Part shown: piece after piece, positions 19,060 to 28,377 of the stretch
How positions within the stretch are numbered: the first letter of the stretch is position 1
How the letters are laid out: each line of letters opens with the position of its first letter
Source of the DNA: Bailinhaonella thermotolerans
Lineage (GTDB): Bacteria; Actinomycetota; Actinomycetes; Streptosporangiales; Streptosporangiaceae
Direction: 5' to 3'
Length of the DNA stretch: 64,000 nucleotides
Assembly (NCBI RefSeq): GCF_003594875.1
Contig: NZ_QZEY01000005.1
Coordinates: forward strand, 186,001 to 250,000
The notes under the pieces: model-generated
Told to the model about the DNA's origin: nothing
Databases searched by the model: none
What the model saw: the letters and a program-made list of their open reading frames with translations, nothing else
Made by a program: the position numbers and the translations under genes

Positions 19060-19072
19060 GGAACGGTCACGA

Positions 19073-19085
19073 TAGGCTCCCGGTC
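19073..19085 (+). promoter_or_regulatory. Probable leaderless promoter -10 of purD
   Basis: TAGGCT at 19073-19078 is 7 nt before the purD GTG, with no purine-rich ribosome site between them. It sits directly after the DnaA-box ladder, so the boxes lie upstream of and next to the core promoter. Confidence 0.5.
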
Positions 19086-20345
19086 GTGCGCGTACTTGTC
19101 ATCGGATCTGGCGGCCGGGAGCACGCGCTCTGCCGGGCGCTCGCCGCCGATCCCCAGGTCTCCGAGGTCCACTGCGCTCCGGGCAACCCCGGAATCGGGG
19201 CGGTGGCGCGGCTCCACGCCGTCGACGCGATGGATCCCGCCGCCGTGACCGCGCTCGCCCGCTCGGTCGAGGCCGGCCTGGTCGTCGTCGGGCCCGAGGC
19301 CCCGCTGGTCGCGGGTGTCGCCGACGCCGTGCGCGAGGCCGGGATCCCCTGCTTCGGCCCGTCGGCCGCCGCCGCGCGCATCGAGGGCTCCAAGGCCTTC
19401 GCCAAGGACGTCATGACCGCCGCGGGGGTGCCCACCGCCCGCGCGTTCACGTGTGAGACGCGCGAGGAGGCAGCCGCCGCGCTCGACGAGTTCGGCCCGC
19501 CGTACGTCGTGAAGGACGACGCCCTCGCCGCGGGGAAGGGCGTCGTGGTCACCACCGACCGGGACGCCGCGCTCGCCCACGCCGGGGCGTGCGGGCGCGT
19601 CGTGATCGAGGAATACCTCGACGGGCCCGAGGTGTCGCTGTTCGCGCTGTCCGACGGCGAGCACGTCGTCCCGCTCGTCCCCGCGCAGGACTTCAAGCGC
19701 GCCTACGACGGCGACGAGGGCCCGAACACCGGGGGCATGGGCGCCTACACCCCCCTCCCCTGGGCCCCGGAGGGCCTGACGGACCAGGTCATGGAGCAGG
19801 TCGTCCGCCCGACGATCGCCGAGCTGTCGCGCCGCGGCGTGCCGTACACCGGCGTCCTCTACGCCGGCCTCGCGCTCACCCGGTCCGGCCCCAAGGTCAT
19901 CGAGTTCAACGCCCGCTTCGGCGACCCCGAGGTCCAGGTCGTCCTGAACCGCCTGGCCACCCCGCTCGGCGCCCTCCTCCTCGCCGCCGCCACCGGGAAG
20001 CTCGCCGGCGAGCCCGCCCTGACCTGGCACGAAGGCTCCGCGGTCACCGTCGTGATCGCCGCCGAGGGCTATCCCGCCGCCCCGGTCAAGGGCGCACCCA
20101 TCACCGGCCTGGACGCGGCCGAGGAGGTCCCCGAGGCGTACGTCCTGCACGCCGGCACCGCCACCGCCGCCGACGGCACGCTCGTCTCCGCGGGCGGCCG
20201 CGTCCTCAACGTCGTCGCTTCCGGCCCCGACCTCGCCACCGCCCGCTCCCGCGCCTACGAGGCCGTCTCCCGGATCGCCCTCCCCGGCTCCCACCACCGC
20301 CAGGACATAGCCGAACAAGCCCTGACCTTCACCCTCACCCCCTGA
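19086..20345 (+). CDS. purD: Phosphoribosylamine--glycine ligase (GAR synthetase)
   Basis: ATP-dependent joining of phosphoribosylamine and glycine, step 2 of purine synthesis. The 419-residue ATP-grasp protein has [16 protein letters not shown] at the start, the PGNPGIG loop, VVGPEAPLV, the ATP-grasp [13 protein letters not shown], the signature [19 protein letters not shown], and [12 protein letters not shown] with metal ligands. GTG 19086 gives the family length; the frame continues upstream only through the repeat ladder, which is not protein-like. Confidence 0.96.
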   Translation: MRVLVIGSGGREHALCRALAADPQVSEVHCAPGNPGIGAVARLHAVDAMDPAAVTALARSVEAGLVVVGPEAPLVAGVADAVREAGIPCFGPSAAAARIEGSKAFAKDVMTAAGVPTARAFTCETREEAAAALDEFGPPYVVKDDALAAGKGVVVTTDRDAALAHAGACGRVVIEEYLDGPEVSLFALSDGEHVVPLVPAQDFKRAYDGDEGPNTGGMGAYTPLPWAPEGLTDQVMEQVVRPTIAELSRRGVPYTGVLYAGLALTRSGPKVIEFNARFGDPEVQVVLNRLATPLGALLLAAATGKLAGEPALTWHEGSAVTVVIAAEGYPAAPVKGAPITGLDAAEEVPEAYVLHAGTATAADGTLVSAGGRVLNVVASGPDLATARSRAYEAVSRIALPGSHHRQDIAEQALTFTLTP

Positions 20346-21115
20346 CCCCACCCCCCGCGCGGCGGCGCCACCCTCCGATCCCGAGTCCGTCCCGCCACCA
20401 CTCCCCCGCGCCCGATCCCACGCGGCGATCCCGTCCCCTCCGGCGACCGAGGCCGGAGGCGCCCGCCGCCATTCCGCCGCACGGCGACGGCGCGCCCCCG
20501 CCCCCGCGCCGCACTCGCCAGACGAACCCCGACGGCGCGGGCGGCCCGCGGCCGCTCAGCGTCCGCCGTCCCGGCCGCACCGCTCGATGCCCCTGGTCGC
20601 GACCCATGTCCGCGGCCGGAAACCGGGGCCCCCGGCACGCCCGCACCCTGCCGGGCCGCCCCGCCGTACGGCGATCGCGCGGGTCGCCCCCGCCCCTGCC
20701 TCGCCGCGCCGCCCCCCTGCCTCTCGCCGCGCCACGTTCTGCTGATGTCCGGGCTCCCCTGGCTCGGGGCATCCTTCGCCCCCACCATCGGAGTCACCCC
20801 GCCCTCGCCGTACCGCCGCCGCGCGGGGCCGGGGTGGCGTCCCCTCTTCGGCGGGCGAAGCCGCTTGCGGTGCTCCGGTGCTCGGCACCGCTCTCGGGCT
20901 CTCGTCGGGCTGCTCGCCGTACCGCGATCGCGTGGGTTCTCCGGGGTGGCCTGAGGACTCTCGTCGCCGGCTCGGGGCGGCGGGTGGTCGCGGCGCGGGG
21001 TGGGCCGGGCGCTTCCTCCGGGCTCGGGGGGCGCCGGCTTCTGAGGGCCGGGCGGGATCGGTCCCGATACGGGTGGGGTGTGGATTTCGGAGTGAGGGGG
21101 AGCGGGGGCGGGACC
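20346..21115. other. Gene-poor GC-rich stretch between purD and a GNAT gene
   Basis: About 770 bp with several open frames in all directions but no frame with recognisable protein sequence, a credible ribosome site or conserved motifs. Short GCCGTACGGC-like palindromes occur (for example near 20663). I see no RNA gene, terminator or repeat that I can support. Confidence 0.5.
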
Positions 21116-21128
21116 TAGGGTCTGGGTC
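21116..21128 (+). promoter_or_regulatory. Probable leaderless promoter -10 of the GNAT gene
   Basis: TAGGGT at 21116-21121 followed by 7 nt and ATG, with no ribosome site in the gap. Confidence 0.45.
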
Positions 21129-21935
21129 ATGGACGTGGTTTCGCTGGGGTTTCGCACCGACTTGATGCTGCTGGAGATGCAGGGGAGCTCCGTCACCGAT
21201 CGGGGGGATCACCTGGTGGTGCGGACGGCGGAGAACCCGGGGTATCGGTGGGGGAACTTCCTGCTGCTGGAGAAGGCGCCCGGTCCCGGCGAGGTGGAGC
21301 GGTGGGTGGACGTCTTCCGGCGGGAGTTTCCCCGGGCGGGACATGTCGCCATCGGAGTGGACGGGGTGGACGGGGAACTCGGGACGCCGGACGAGTGGCG
21401 GGCGGCGGGGCTCTCCGTCGAGCGGGGGACGGTGCTGACCGCGGGGGCGCTTCGGGAACCCCGGCGGGGAATCAGTCTCGATGTCGAGATTCGTGAGCTG
21501 GACGGGGACCCGGACTGGGCGGCGGCGCTGGAGCTTCGGCTGGCCGTGGGGGCCGATCTCGGGTACGCCGGCGCGGAGTACGGCGAGTTCGCCGGGCGGA
21601 AGCTGGACGCCATGCGGAGGTTGCGCGAGCGGGGGCTCGGGGCGTGGTTCGGCGCGTTCCTGGGCGGGCGGATGGTGTCGGGGCTGGGTATCTTCGGGGA
21701 CGGATCGGGGATCGCGCGGTACCAGAGCGTGGAGACCCATCCGGAGCACCGGCGGCGGGGGCTGGCCGGGGCGCTCGTCCACCGGGCCGGGGAGTACGCC
21801 CGGGACCGGCTGGAGGCGAGGACACTGGTGATCGTGGCGGACCCGGAGTACACCGCGATCCGGCTGTACCGGGGCCTGGGGTTCGACGGGACAGAGACCC
21901 AGGTGCAGCTTGAGCGGGCCACCCCGGCGGGGTAG
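21129..21935 (+). CDS. GNAT family N-acetyltransferase
   Basis: A 268-residue protein whose C-terminal half (about 115-265) is a GNAT fold: ARYQSVETHPEHRRRGLAGAL carries the acetyl-CoA pyrophosphate-binding R/Q-x-x-G-x-A motif, and RLYRGLGF is the typical C-terminal strand. The N-terminal 110 residues form a second, diverged GNAT-like half with WGNFLLLEKAP, as in two-domain acetyltransferases. The substrate is unknown. It stands alone with a leaderless-type start. Confidence 0.85.
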   Translation: MDVVSLGFRTDLMLLEMQGSSVTDRGDHLVVRTAENPGYRWGNFLLLEKAPGPGEVERWVDVFRREFPRAGHVAIGVDGVDGELGTPDEWRAAGLSVERGTVLTAGALREPRRGISLDVEIRELDGDPDWAAALELRLAVGADLGYAGAEYGEFAGRKLDAMRRLRERGLGAWFGAFLGGRMVSGLGIFGDGSGIARYQSVETHPEHRRRGLAGALVHRAGEYARDRLEARTLVIVADPEYTAIRLYRGLGFDGTETQVQLERATPAG

Positions 21936-21997
21936 GGCCGCACGCCCGACATCTCCCAGAAAGCTCAACATTTCCTCAACGAACCGGTAGATCCCCC

Positions 21998-22010
21998 TAG
22001 ACTCGGCCGG
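21998..22010 (+). promoter_or_regulatory. Probable leaderless promoter -10 of the GT-C gene
   Basis: TAGACT at 21998-22003 followed by 7 nt and GTG; no ribosome site. Confidence 0.45.
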
Positions 22011-23522
22011 GTGACAGCGGGGGTTGCGGGGGTCGTCGGGGCAGGTGGGACCACGCGGGCCGCGGGGAGAGAGCGCGGACGCCTGGTCCCGCTCATCGCG
22101 GCGGTGGCCGGGTTCCTGGTGGCCATGGCGTGGTCGTGGCGTCCGTCCATGTGGAACGACGAGCTGGCGACGGTGAGCGCGATCACGCGGCCGTGGGGCC
22201 GGTTCGCCGAGCTGCTGGAGCACCGGGACGCGGTGGTCGCGCCGTACTACCTGCTCATGCGCGTCTGGGTGCTCGCCGGCGACTCGGACCTGTGGCTGCG
22301 GACGCCGTCGGCGCTCGGGGTCGCCGCGGCGGCCGGGCTGCTGGCCGACCTCGGGCGGAGGCTGTGGTCGCCGCGGGCGGGCGCCCTCGCGGCGGGGATA
22401 CTGCTGGCGCTGCCGTCGGTGTCGCGGTTCGGGCAGGAGCTCAGGCCGTACACGATCGCGCTCGCGACCGCCGTCTTCTCGGCCTGGGCGCTGCACCGGG
22501 CGCTGGAGCGGCGGGGCTGGCCGGTGTACGCGCTGTCGGTGCTGCTCCTGCCGCTCGGGCACCTGTTCACCGCGCTCGCGCTGCCCGCGCATCTCGCGGT
22601 CGTCGCCGCGCGGGACCGGCGGGCGCTGCCGCGCTTCCTGGCCGCGCTCGTGCCGGGGGTCGCCCTGCTGGCGCTGGTCGCGGTGCTGTCGGCGCCGCAG
22701 CGGGCCCAGGTCGCCTGGCTCGGCGCGCCCAAGCCGCAGGACATCGTGTTCGTCCGCGCGACGGCCAACGCCTGGGCGCTCACGCTCGAACCCTGGCACT
22801 GGGCGGTGGCCGCCCTGGGCTGGGCGGTCGCCCTGATCGGCCTGGCGTCCGCCGTACCGCTGTGGCGGTCGGGCGCGGGCGGCGGCCGGGCGTGGGTGGG
22901 CGGGCTGCTGCTGTGGGGCCTGCTGCCGATGCCGGTGCTGGTCGTGACGTCCCTGCTGGTCGCGCCGGTCTACACCTCGCGGTACGTGCTCTTCGCCGCC
23001 CCCGCGTTCGCGCTGCTCGCGGGGGCCGGGCTGGCGCGGGTGCGGCTGCCGCTCGCGCTCGCCGCGCTCGCCGTCATGATCGGGGCGGGCCTGCCGCAGC
23101 AGGTGCTCCTGCGGTCCCACGACGGCCACGGCCAGCCGTACGCGCACGCGGCGGGCATCGTGTCCGAGGGCATGCGCGCGGGCGACGCCATCGTCTACGC
23201 CGCGCCGTTCGCGCGCGACGGCTTCCAGCGGTACGGCTCGCGCCTGCCCGACGACGTGCTCATGGTCACCCCGGCCTCCCGGACCGGCGGATTCGGCACC
23301 GTGGAACGCCGCGACGTGCGCAAGGCCCTCGACGGCCACGACCGCGTCTGGGTCGTCCGCCCCGCGACCCCGCGCCTCATGAAACCCGGCACCGACCTCC
23401 CCTCCCGCCGCGGCCTCGCCCCCGGCCACGTCCCCGTCATCATGTCCATCCACGAGGCCGGCTTCCGCCCCCAGCGCTCCTGGCACTACCGCGGCCTCAC
23501 CCTCGCCCTCCTCACCCGCTGA
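22011..23522 (+). CDS. GT-C fold polytopic glycosyltransferase (GT39/ArnT-like)
   Basis: A 503-residue protein with about ten hydrophobic helices. The first external loop after helix 1 has the acidic NDE motif (SMWNDELATVS) typical of polyprenyl-phosphate-sugar-dependent GT-C enzymes. The LWLRTPSALG and SRFGQELRPYTIAL segments fit the same family. The C-terminal 110 residues are soluble and probably extracytoplasmic. It should move a sugar from a polyprenyl donor to a wall polymer or protein outside the membrane; the acceptor is unknown. It may be monocistronic. Confidence 0.8.
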   Translation: MTAGVAGVVGAGGTTRAAGRERGRLVPLIAAVAGFLVAMAWSWRPSMWNDELATVSAITRPWGRFAELLEHRDAVVAPYYLLMRVWVLAGDSDLWLRTPSALGVAAAAGLLADLGRRLWSPRAGALAAGILLALPSVSRFGQELRPYTIALATAVFSAWALHRALERRGWPVYALSVLLLPLGHLFTALALPAHLAVVAARDRRALPRFLAALVPGVALLALVAVLSAPQRAQVAWLGAPKPQDIVFVRATANAWALTLEPWHWAVAALGWAVALIGLASAVPLWRSGAGGGRAWVGGLLLWGLLPMPVLVVTSLLVAPVYTSRYVLFAAPAFALLAGAGLARVRLPLALAALAVMIGAGLPQQVLLRSHDGHGQPYAHAAGIVSEGMRAGDAIVYAAPFARDGFQRYGSRLPDDVLMVTPASRTGGFGTVERRDVRKALDGHDRVWVVRPATPRLMKPGTDLPSRRGLAPGHVPVIMSIHEAGFRPQRSWHYRGLTLALLTR

Positions 23523-23865
23523 CCACCCGGCCTCCTCCGCGTGCGTGCGGCTGGCGCCGTGCTCGGCGGATGAATCACCGGTGTCCGCGTGGACCCCTGA
23601 CGGGCACGTCGGCCTCGGCGGGAAGCAGCCCCGGCTCGCCTGGCTCCCCGCTGTCCGCGCGAGGCGGCGAACCTCGGGACCGGGCCGCCCCCCTACGTCC
23701 CCTCCCCCATCACCCGCACCGCAGGAGGGCGCCCGGGTGCGATCGCCCTAGGGGGCGGGGCGGAGCGGGGCTGGATCGGTCCAGGGATGGGCTCCGCGGG
23801 GCGTAGCGCCGGTCGCGGGAGCGGCGATATCCAGGCAGCCGAACTCGCGGCGGAGGGGGGACGAG
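23523..23865. other. Intergenic region without visible gene
   Basis: 343 bp between two membrane-protein genes. It is GC-rich and only its last 20 bp is clearly functional: a strong GGAGGGGGGACGAG ribosome site for the next gene. No coding frame looks protein-like. Confidence 0.45.
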
Positions 23866-25203
23866 ATGCCCGGCCGACCTGACGAGCACGACCCGCCGAC
23901 CTCGGAGGAGCCCGCTCCCCGGCCGGGCCCCGCCCGGCCCCCCGCCGCCCCGCCCCTCCCCCGCCCCGCCCCGGACCCCGTGGCGCCCCCCGGCCGGCCC
24001 GCCGGGGAGCGACCCGCCGCCCCGCTCCAAGAGGAGCACTCCACGGCATCCGCCCCGGCCGGCGGGGAGTCGTCCGCCGCCACCGGCTCGGCCGGCGAGA
24101 AGCCTGACGGCTCCTCGGGCGGGCACGGCGCGTCGCGCTCGGACGGCGGGGAGGAGGTGCCGGACACGCCGCGGTCCGCGCCGTGGTGGTTGCCGTTGCG
24201 GTGGCCGGGGGCCTGGCGGGTCTATGTGTACTCCCGGATCAAGGAGGTCCGGGGCGAGGCGGGGCGGCTGCACGCCGCGCACGGGGACGCGGTCGCGGGG
24301 GTGGAGTCCGTCTGCCGGGCGATCGAGGGGCATCTGCGCAGCGCGCGGGTGTATGTGGACGAGCGGCACGGGTTCCGGCGGTGGATCAGCGGGGAGGCCG
24401 TCGAGGGCGCCTGGCAGAACGTCCACCAGGCGCAGGTCCTGTTGCTCTCGCTGCTGCCCGAGGAGGAGCTGCCGGCGAAGGCGGCCGAGGTGCTCGTGAT
24501 CGGGCGGGCCTACCTGCCGCCCGACGACCCCCGGCTGACGGAGCTGTCCGGGCGGGTCTCGGCGCGCGACGTCGGCGAGGCGGACCGGCCGCTGCTGATC
24601 GCGGTGCTCAAGGCCGCGTACCTGGGGAACACGCTGGAGACGGGGCGCGTGCGGACGTTCCGCAACGTGCTCCTGGGCACGGCCGTCGCGCTGACGCTGA
24701 TCATCGGCGGGCTGGTCGCCGTGTCGGCGGCGTGGCCGGCCGCCGTGCCGTTGTGCGTGGCGGCGGACACACCCGCGAACGCCGAGCGGGCGGTGTCGGC
24801 GGCCGGGGCGCAGCCCGCCCGGATCTGCCCGACGGGGAAGGACCGGCCCACGGGCGGGGACGTGCCCCTGATCGCGCTGGTCGGGCTCATCGGGGCCGCG
24901 CTCGCCGCCGCCCGGGCCATCTCGACGGGCAAGGAGCTGCCGACGCGCCACACGCTGACCGTCGCGCAGTACGTCATCAAGGCGCCCACGGGCGTCGCCA
25001 CGGCGATCCTGGGCCTGCTGACGCTCTCCTCCGGGTTCGTGCCGGGGTTCGCCGGGCTGAAGTCGCAGCCGGCGATGCTGTTCTGGGCGCTGGTGTTCGG
25101 GTACGCGCAGCAGCTCCTCACCGGGCTCGTGGACCAGCGCGCCCGCGCCCTCCTGGAGGCCGCCTCGCCGGTCCAGCCGCAGCACTCGGAGCGGAAGACC
25201 TGA
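23866..25203 (+). CDS. Membrane protein with Pro-rich N-terminus, unknown function
   Basis: A 445-residue protein. Residues 1-105 are disordered and Pro/Ala/Glu-rich. A conserved-looking soluble region follows (about 110-260) with SRIKEVRGEAGRLH and VYVDERHGFRRWISGEAVEGAW. Four membrane helices lie at about 264-290, 335-355, 370-395 and 405-425. Between helices 1 and 2 is an external loop with two Cys (PLCVAADT, ARICPTG) that could pair. I do not recognise the family. ATG follows a near-ideal ribosome site. Confidence 0.75.
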   Translation: MPGRPDEHDPPTSEEPAPRPGPARPPAAPPLPRPAPDPVAPPGRPAGERPAAPLQEEHSTASAPAGGESSAATGSAGEKPDGSSGGHGASRSDGGEEVPDTPRSAPWWLPLRWPGAWRVYVYSRIKEVRGEAGRLHAAHGDAVAGVESVCRAIEGHLRSARVYVDERHGFRRWISGEAVEGAWQNVHQAQVLLLSLLPEEELPAKAAEVLVIGRAYLPPDDPRLTELSGRVSARDVGEADRPLLIAVLKAAYLGNTLETGRVRTFRNVLLGTAVALTLIIGGLVAVSAAWPAAVPLCVAADTPANAERAVSAAGAQPARICPTGKDRPTGGDVPLIALVGLIGAALAAARAISTGKELPTRHTLTVAQYVIKAPTGVATAILGLLTLSSGFVPGFAGLKSQPAMLFWALVFGYAQQLLTGLVDQRARALLEAASPVQPQHSERKT

Positions 25204-25364
25204 ACGCGATAGCCGTACGAAAATCAGAAATCCCCGGAAACGGGCGGCGAATTACGTTCCGCCCACCGCGCGCGGGGCCTTCGGGTGCGATCTTCGCGTG
25301 ACGCATGCGGGGCGGATCTCGGACCCGGCGACACGTGCCGGGAGGGGCCTGGGAGAATTGGCGC

Positions 25365-26666
25365 GTGATCGAGCGATACACGTTGCCGGAGATGGGTCGG
25401 GTCTTTTCGGAGGCGCACAAGTACGAGATCTGGTGCGAGGTGGAGACGCTCGCGCTGGAGGCGCACGCCAAGGCGGGCACCGTGCCCGAATCGGCGGTGG
25501 AGCCGGTGCGCAAGGCGCCACCGCCCACCCCGGAGGCCGTGACGGAGATCGAGAACGTCACGCAGCACGACGTCATCGCCTTCCTGTCCGCCTGGGCCGA
25601 CAACACGACGCCGCGCGAGGCCGCCGCGTACGTCCACTTCGGCATGACCTCCTCGGACCTGCTCGACACCGCGCTCGCCGTACAGCTCGTCGAGGCCACC
25701 GACATCCTGCTGGAGAAGGCCGACAAGCTGGTCGCGGCGCTGCGCGACCATGCGCTCCAGCACCGGGCGACGCTGCGCGTGGGCCGCACCCACGGCATTC
25801 ACGGCGAACCGGACACCTGGGGCCACCGGGTGGCCGACTTCGCGTTCGCGATGGCCCGCTCGCGCGACCGGCTGCGCCGCGCCCGCGAGTCCGTCGCCGT
25901 CGCCAAGATCTCCGGCGCCGTCGGGACGTACAGCAACATCTCGCCCGACGTCGAGAGGTACGTCGCGGACAAGCTCGGCCTCAAGCCCGCCGACGTGGCC
26001 ACCCAGGTCGTGATCCGCGACGGGATCAGCGAGTGGGTCAACGCCCTGGCGATCATGGCCACCGTGTGCGAGGCGGTCGCCCTGGAGGTACGGCACGGCC
26101 AGCGCACGGAGGTGCGCGAGCTGTCGGAGGCGTTCGGCAAGGGCCAGAAGGGCTCCTCCGCGATGCCGCACAAGAAGAACCCGATCCTGTCCGAGCGCAT
26201 CGCGGGCATGGCGCGGATCATCCGAGCGCAGATGATCCCGGTGATGGAGGGCATCCCGCTCTGGCACGAGCGCGACATCTCCCACTCCTCGGCCGAGCGC
26301 ATCGCCCTGCCCGACGCCGCGATCGGCACCGACTACCTGCTGCACATCACGACGCGCCTGGTCACCGGCCTGGTGGTGTACCCCGAGCGGATGCGGGCCA
26401 ACCTGGAGTCCTCCGGCGGCCTGATCTACACCTCGGCGGTGCTGCTGGAGCTGGTCGAGGGCGGCATGTCCCGCGAGGACGCCTACAAGCTGGTCCAGGA
26501 CGCCGCGATGGAGACCTGGAACACCGGCCGCCCGTTCCGCGAGACGCTGCGCGAGCACGCCGGCGACCGCGAGATCGACGAGGCCCGCCTGGATGAAGTG
26601 TGCCGTCCCGAGCGTTATGTGGAGCGTCTGGGCGAGGTCTTCGACCGGCTGGAGCGTCTCACCTGA
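25365..26666 (+). CDS. purB: Adenylosuccinate lyase
   Basis: Releases fumarate from SAICAR and from adenylosuccinate, so it serves both IMP synthesis and the step after PurA. The 433-residue fumarase-superfamily protein has TQHDVIAFL, HFGMTSSDLLDTA, VGRTHGIHGEPDTWG with the catalytic His, and the signature GSSAMPHKKNP with the mobile serine loop. GTG 25365 gives VIERYTLPEMG, the usual N-terminus. GAGAAT 6 nt upstream may be a leaderless -10; a weak GGGAGGGG lies further up. Confidence 0.97.
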   Translation: MIERYTLPEMGRVFSEAHKYEIWCEVETLALEAHAKAGTVPESAVEPVRKAPPPTPEAVTEIENVTQHDVIAFLSAWADNTTPREAAAYVHFGMTSSDLLDTALAVQLVEATDILLEKADKLVAALRDHALQHRATLRVGRTHGIHGEPDTWGHRVADFAFAMARSRDRLRRARESVAVAKISGAVGTYSNISPDVERYVADKLGLKPADVATQVVIRDGISEWVNALAIMATVCEAVALEVRHGQRTEVRELSEAFGKGQKGSSAMPHKKNPILSERIAGMARIIRAQMIPVMEGIPLWHERDISHSSAERIALPDAAIGTDYLLHITTRLVTGLVVYPERMRANLESSGGLIYTSAVLLELVEGGMSREDAYKLVQDAAMETWNTGRPFRETLREHAGDREIDEARLDEVCRPERYVERLGEVFDRLERLT

Positions 26667-26686
26667 CCAGGTGAGGCCGCTCGCGA

Positions 26687-26725
26687 GCGGGTACGGCGCC
26701 GCCCGGCGGCGGGGCCGTACCCCGC
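26687..26725 (+). terminator. Hairpin after purB
   Basis: GCGGGTACGGCGCCGCC pairs with GGCGGGGCCGTACCCCGC with minor mismatches around a CGGC loop, 21 bp after the purB stop. Just before it, CCGCTCGCGAGCGG (26677-26690) is a perfect 14-bp palindrome. Confidence 0.6.
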
Positions 26726-26926
26726 GGGGGATGCCCGGCCGGTGTGACAACCCGGGGATTATGACGATCTTGTACGGGTAACCGGTCACGAGCGACTAGT
26801 GTGTGTCGGTGCCGGTTCGCGCGTTCTCGCCGCCAGCCGAGTGTCCGGCCCCGGCACCCTCATCATGATCACGAATCCACACTTCACGTCAAGGGACGTC
26901 CGATCCCGGACAAGGAGCCAGGGCAT

Positions 26927-28231
26927 ATGAGCATGGGCCCGGAGGTTCGCTACCGCGTCCGCGGTGGCCGCGCACTGCGCGGCACCGCTTTCATCCAGGG
27001 TGCGAAGAACGCCGTCCTGCCGATGATCGGCGCCGCGCTGCTCGCCCCCAAGGGGCGCACCGTCCTGCGCAACGTGCCCATCATCGAGGACGTGCGCCGG
27101 GCCATCGACCTGGCGCAGACCCTCGGCGCGCGCATCGAGCTGCACGAGGCCGAGCGCACGCTGGTCATCGACGCGTCGCGGCTCACCAGCCCGGTCCTCC
27201 CGGCCGACATCGCCCGCAAGTTCCGCGGGTCGGTGCTGTTCGTCCCGGCGATGCTGCACCGCCTCGGCGAGGCCGTGATCGAGGGCGTGGGGGGCTGCAA
27301 CCTGGGCAGCCGGCTGCTGGACTTCCACTACCGCGGCTTCGCCCGGCTCGGCGCCGACGTGCAGGAGCACGAGCTCGAGAGCGTCATCCACGTGAAGGCG
27401 GGCACCCTCACCGGCGCCCACCTGTACCTCGACACGCCCTCCCACACCGGCACCGAGAACCTCATCATGGCCGCCGCCCTCGCCAAGGGCACCACCGTGA
27501 TCGAGAACGCCGCACTGGAGCCCGAGGTCCTCGACGTGATCGAGCTCCTCACCAAGATGGGCGCCAAGATCAGCGGCGGCGGCACCGGCTTCATCACCGT
27601 CGAGGGCGTGGACGAGCTGCGCGCGGTCGAGCACACGGTCATGCCGGACCGGCTCGACGCGGGCGTGTTCGCCATGGCGGCGGCGCTGACCGGCGGCGAG
27701 GTCAACCTCGTCGGCGCGAGCCTTGAGCACCTGGGCGTCGTGCGCTGGAAGCTGGAGCAGATGAACGTGGAGTTCGCGCAGCACGGCGCGGTGCTGCACG
27801 TGCGCCGCGAGAAGCCGCTCCACAAGATCAACATCATCACCTGCCCATACCCCGGCTTCGCGACCGACCTCCAGTCGCCGATCATGACCCTGGCCTGCCT
27901 CGCCGACGGCGCCAGCTACATCCACGAGCGCATCTTCGACGAGCGGTTCGCCCTCGCCGGCGAGCTCAACAAGATGGGCGCCAACATCGAGGTCGATGGC
28001 AGCCGCGCGGTCGTGCACGGCCCCACCCCGCTCGTCGGCACCGAGGTGACCGCCCACGACCTGCGTTCGGGCATCGCGCTCGTGCTCGCGGGCCTGGTGG
28101 CGGAGGGCGAGACCGTCATCTCCCCCGGTTACCTGATCGACCGCGGGCACGCCCACCTCGCCCAGCGGATGTCCTCCATCGGGGCCGACATCGAGCAGGA
28201 AATCCTGACGCCCGCCAACAACCTGGGTTAG
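26927..28231 (+). CDS. murA: MurA-family UDP-GlcNAc 1-carboxyvinyltransferase
   Basis: A 434-residue enolpyruvyl transferase of the MurA/EPSP fold. MurA adds enolpyruvate from PEP to UDP-GlcNAc, the first committed step of peptidoglycan synthesis. K27 in GAKNAVLP and C124 in GGCNLGSRLLDFH correspond to the active-site Lys and the PEP-binding, fosfomycin-target Cys. YPGFATDLQSP holds the catalytic Asp, and DLRSGIALVLAG the late Arg. The loop around the Cys differs from the classic GGCTIGARPVDLH, so it may be one of two paralogues with a special role. ATG follows AAGGAG at 26912-26917. Confidence 0.9.
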   Translation: MSMGPEVRYRVRGGRALRGTAFIQGAKNAVLPMIGAALLAPKGRTVLRNVPIIEDVRRAIDLAQTLGARIELHEAERTLVIDASRLTSPVLPADIARKFRGSVLFVPAMLHRLGEAVIEGVGGCNLGSRLLDFHYRGFARLGADVQEHELESVIHVKAGTLTGAHLYLDTPSHTGTENLIMAAALAKGTTVIENAALEPEVLDVIELLTKMGAKISGGGTGFITVEGVDELRAVEHTVMPDRLDAGVFAMAAALTGGEVNLVGASLEHLGVVRWKLEQMNVEFAQHGAVLHVRREKPLHKINIITCPYPGFATDLQSPIMTLACLADGASYIHERIFDERFALAGELNKMGANIEVDGSRAVVHGPTPLVGTEVTAHDLRSGIALVLAGLVAEGETVISPGYLIDRGHAHLAQRMSSIGADIEQEILTPANNLG

Positions 28232-28377
28232 GCCCTTCCACCTGCGCCGATCGCGCGAATCGCACTCGGTGCGACCGCGCGGTCGGCATCAATGCGGGAA
28301 CATTTCGCAAATTCCGGCGTGACATTAAGGCCCTCAAGAGCGATCGTTCCAACAAGGAAGACTTTGTACGATCGCGG

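Noticed and set aside
18783-19085. N-terminal extension of PurD through the repeat ladder
   Set aside because: It would add 101 Arg/Ser/Gly-rich residues not seen in Pur[17 protein letters not shown] at GTG 19086 is the standard N-terminus.
20255-21196. Minus-strand 313-codon frame in the purD-GNAT gap
   Set aside because: It overlaps both neighbours, is Pro/Arg/Gly-rich without motifs, and shows no promoter or ribosome site.
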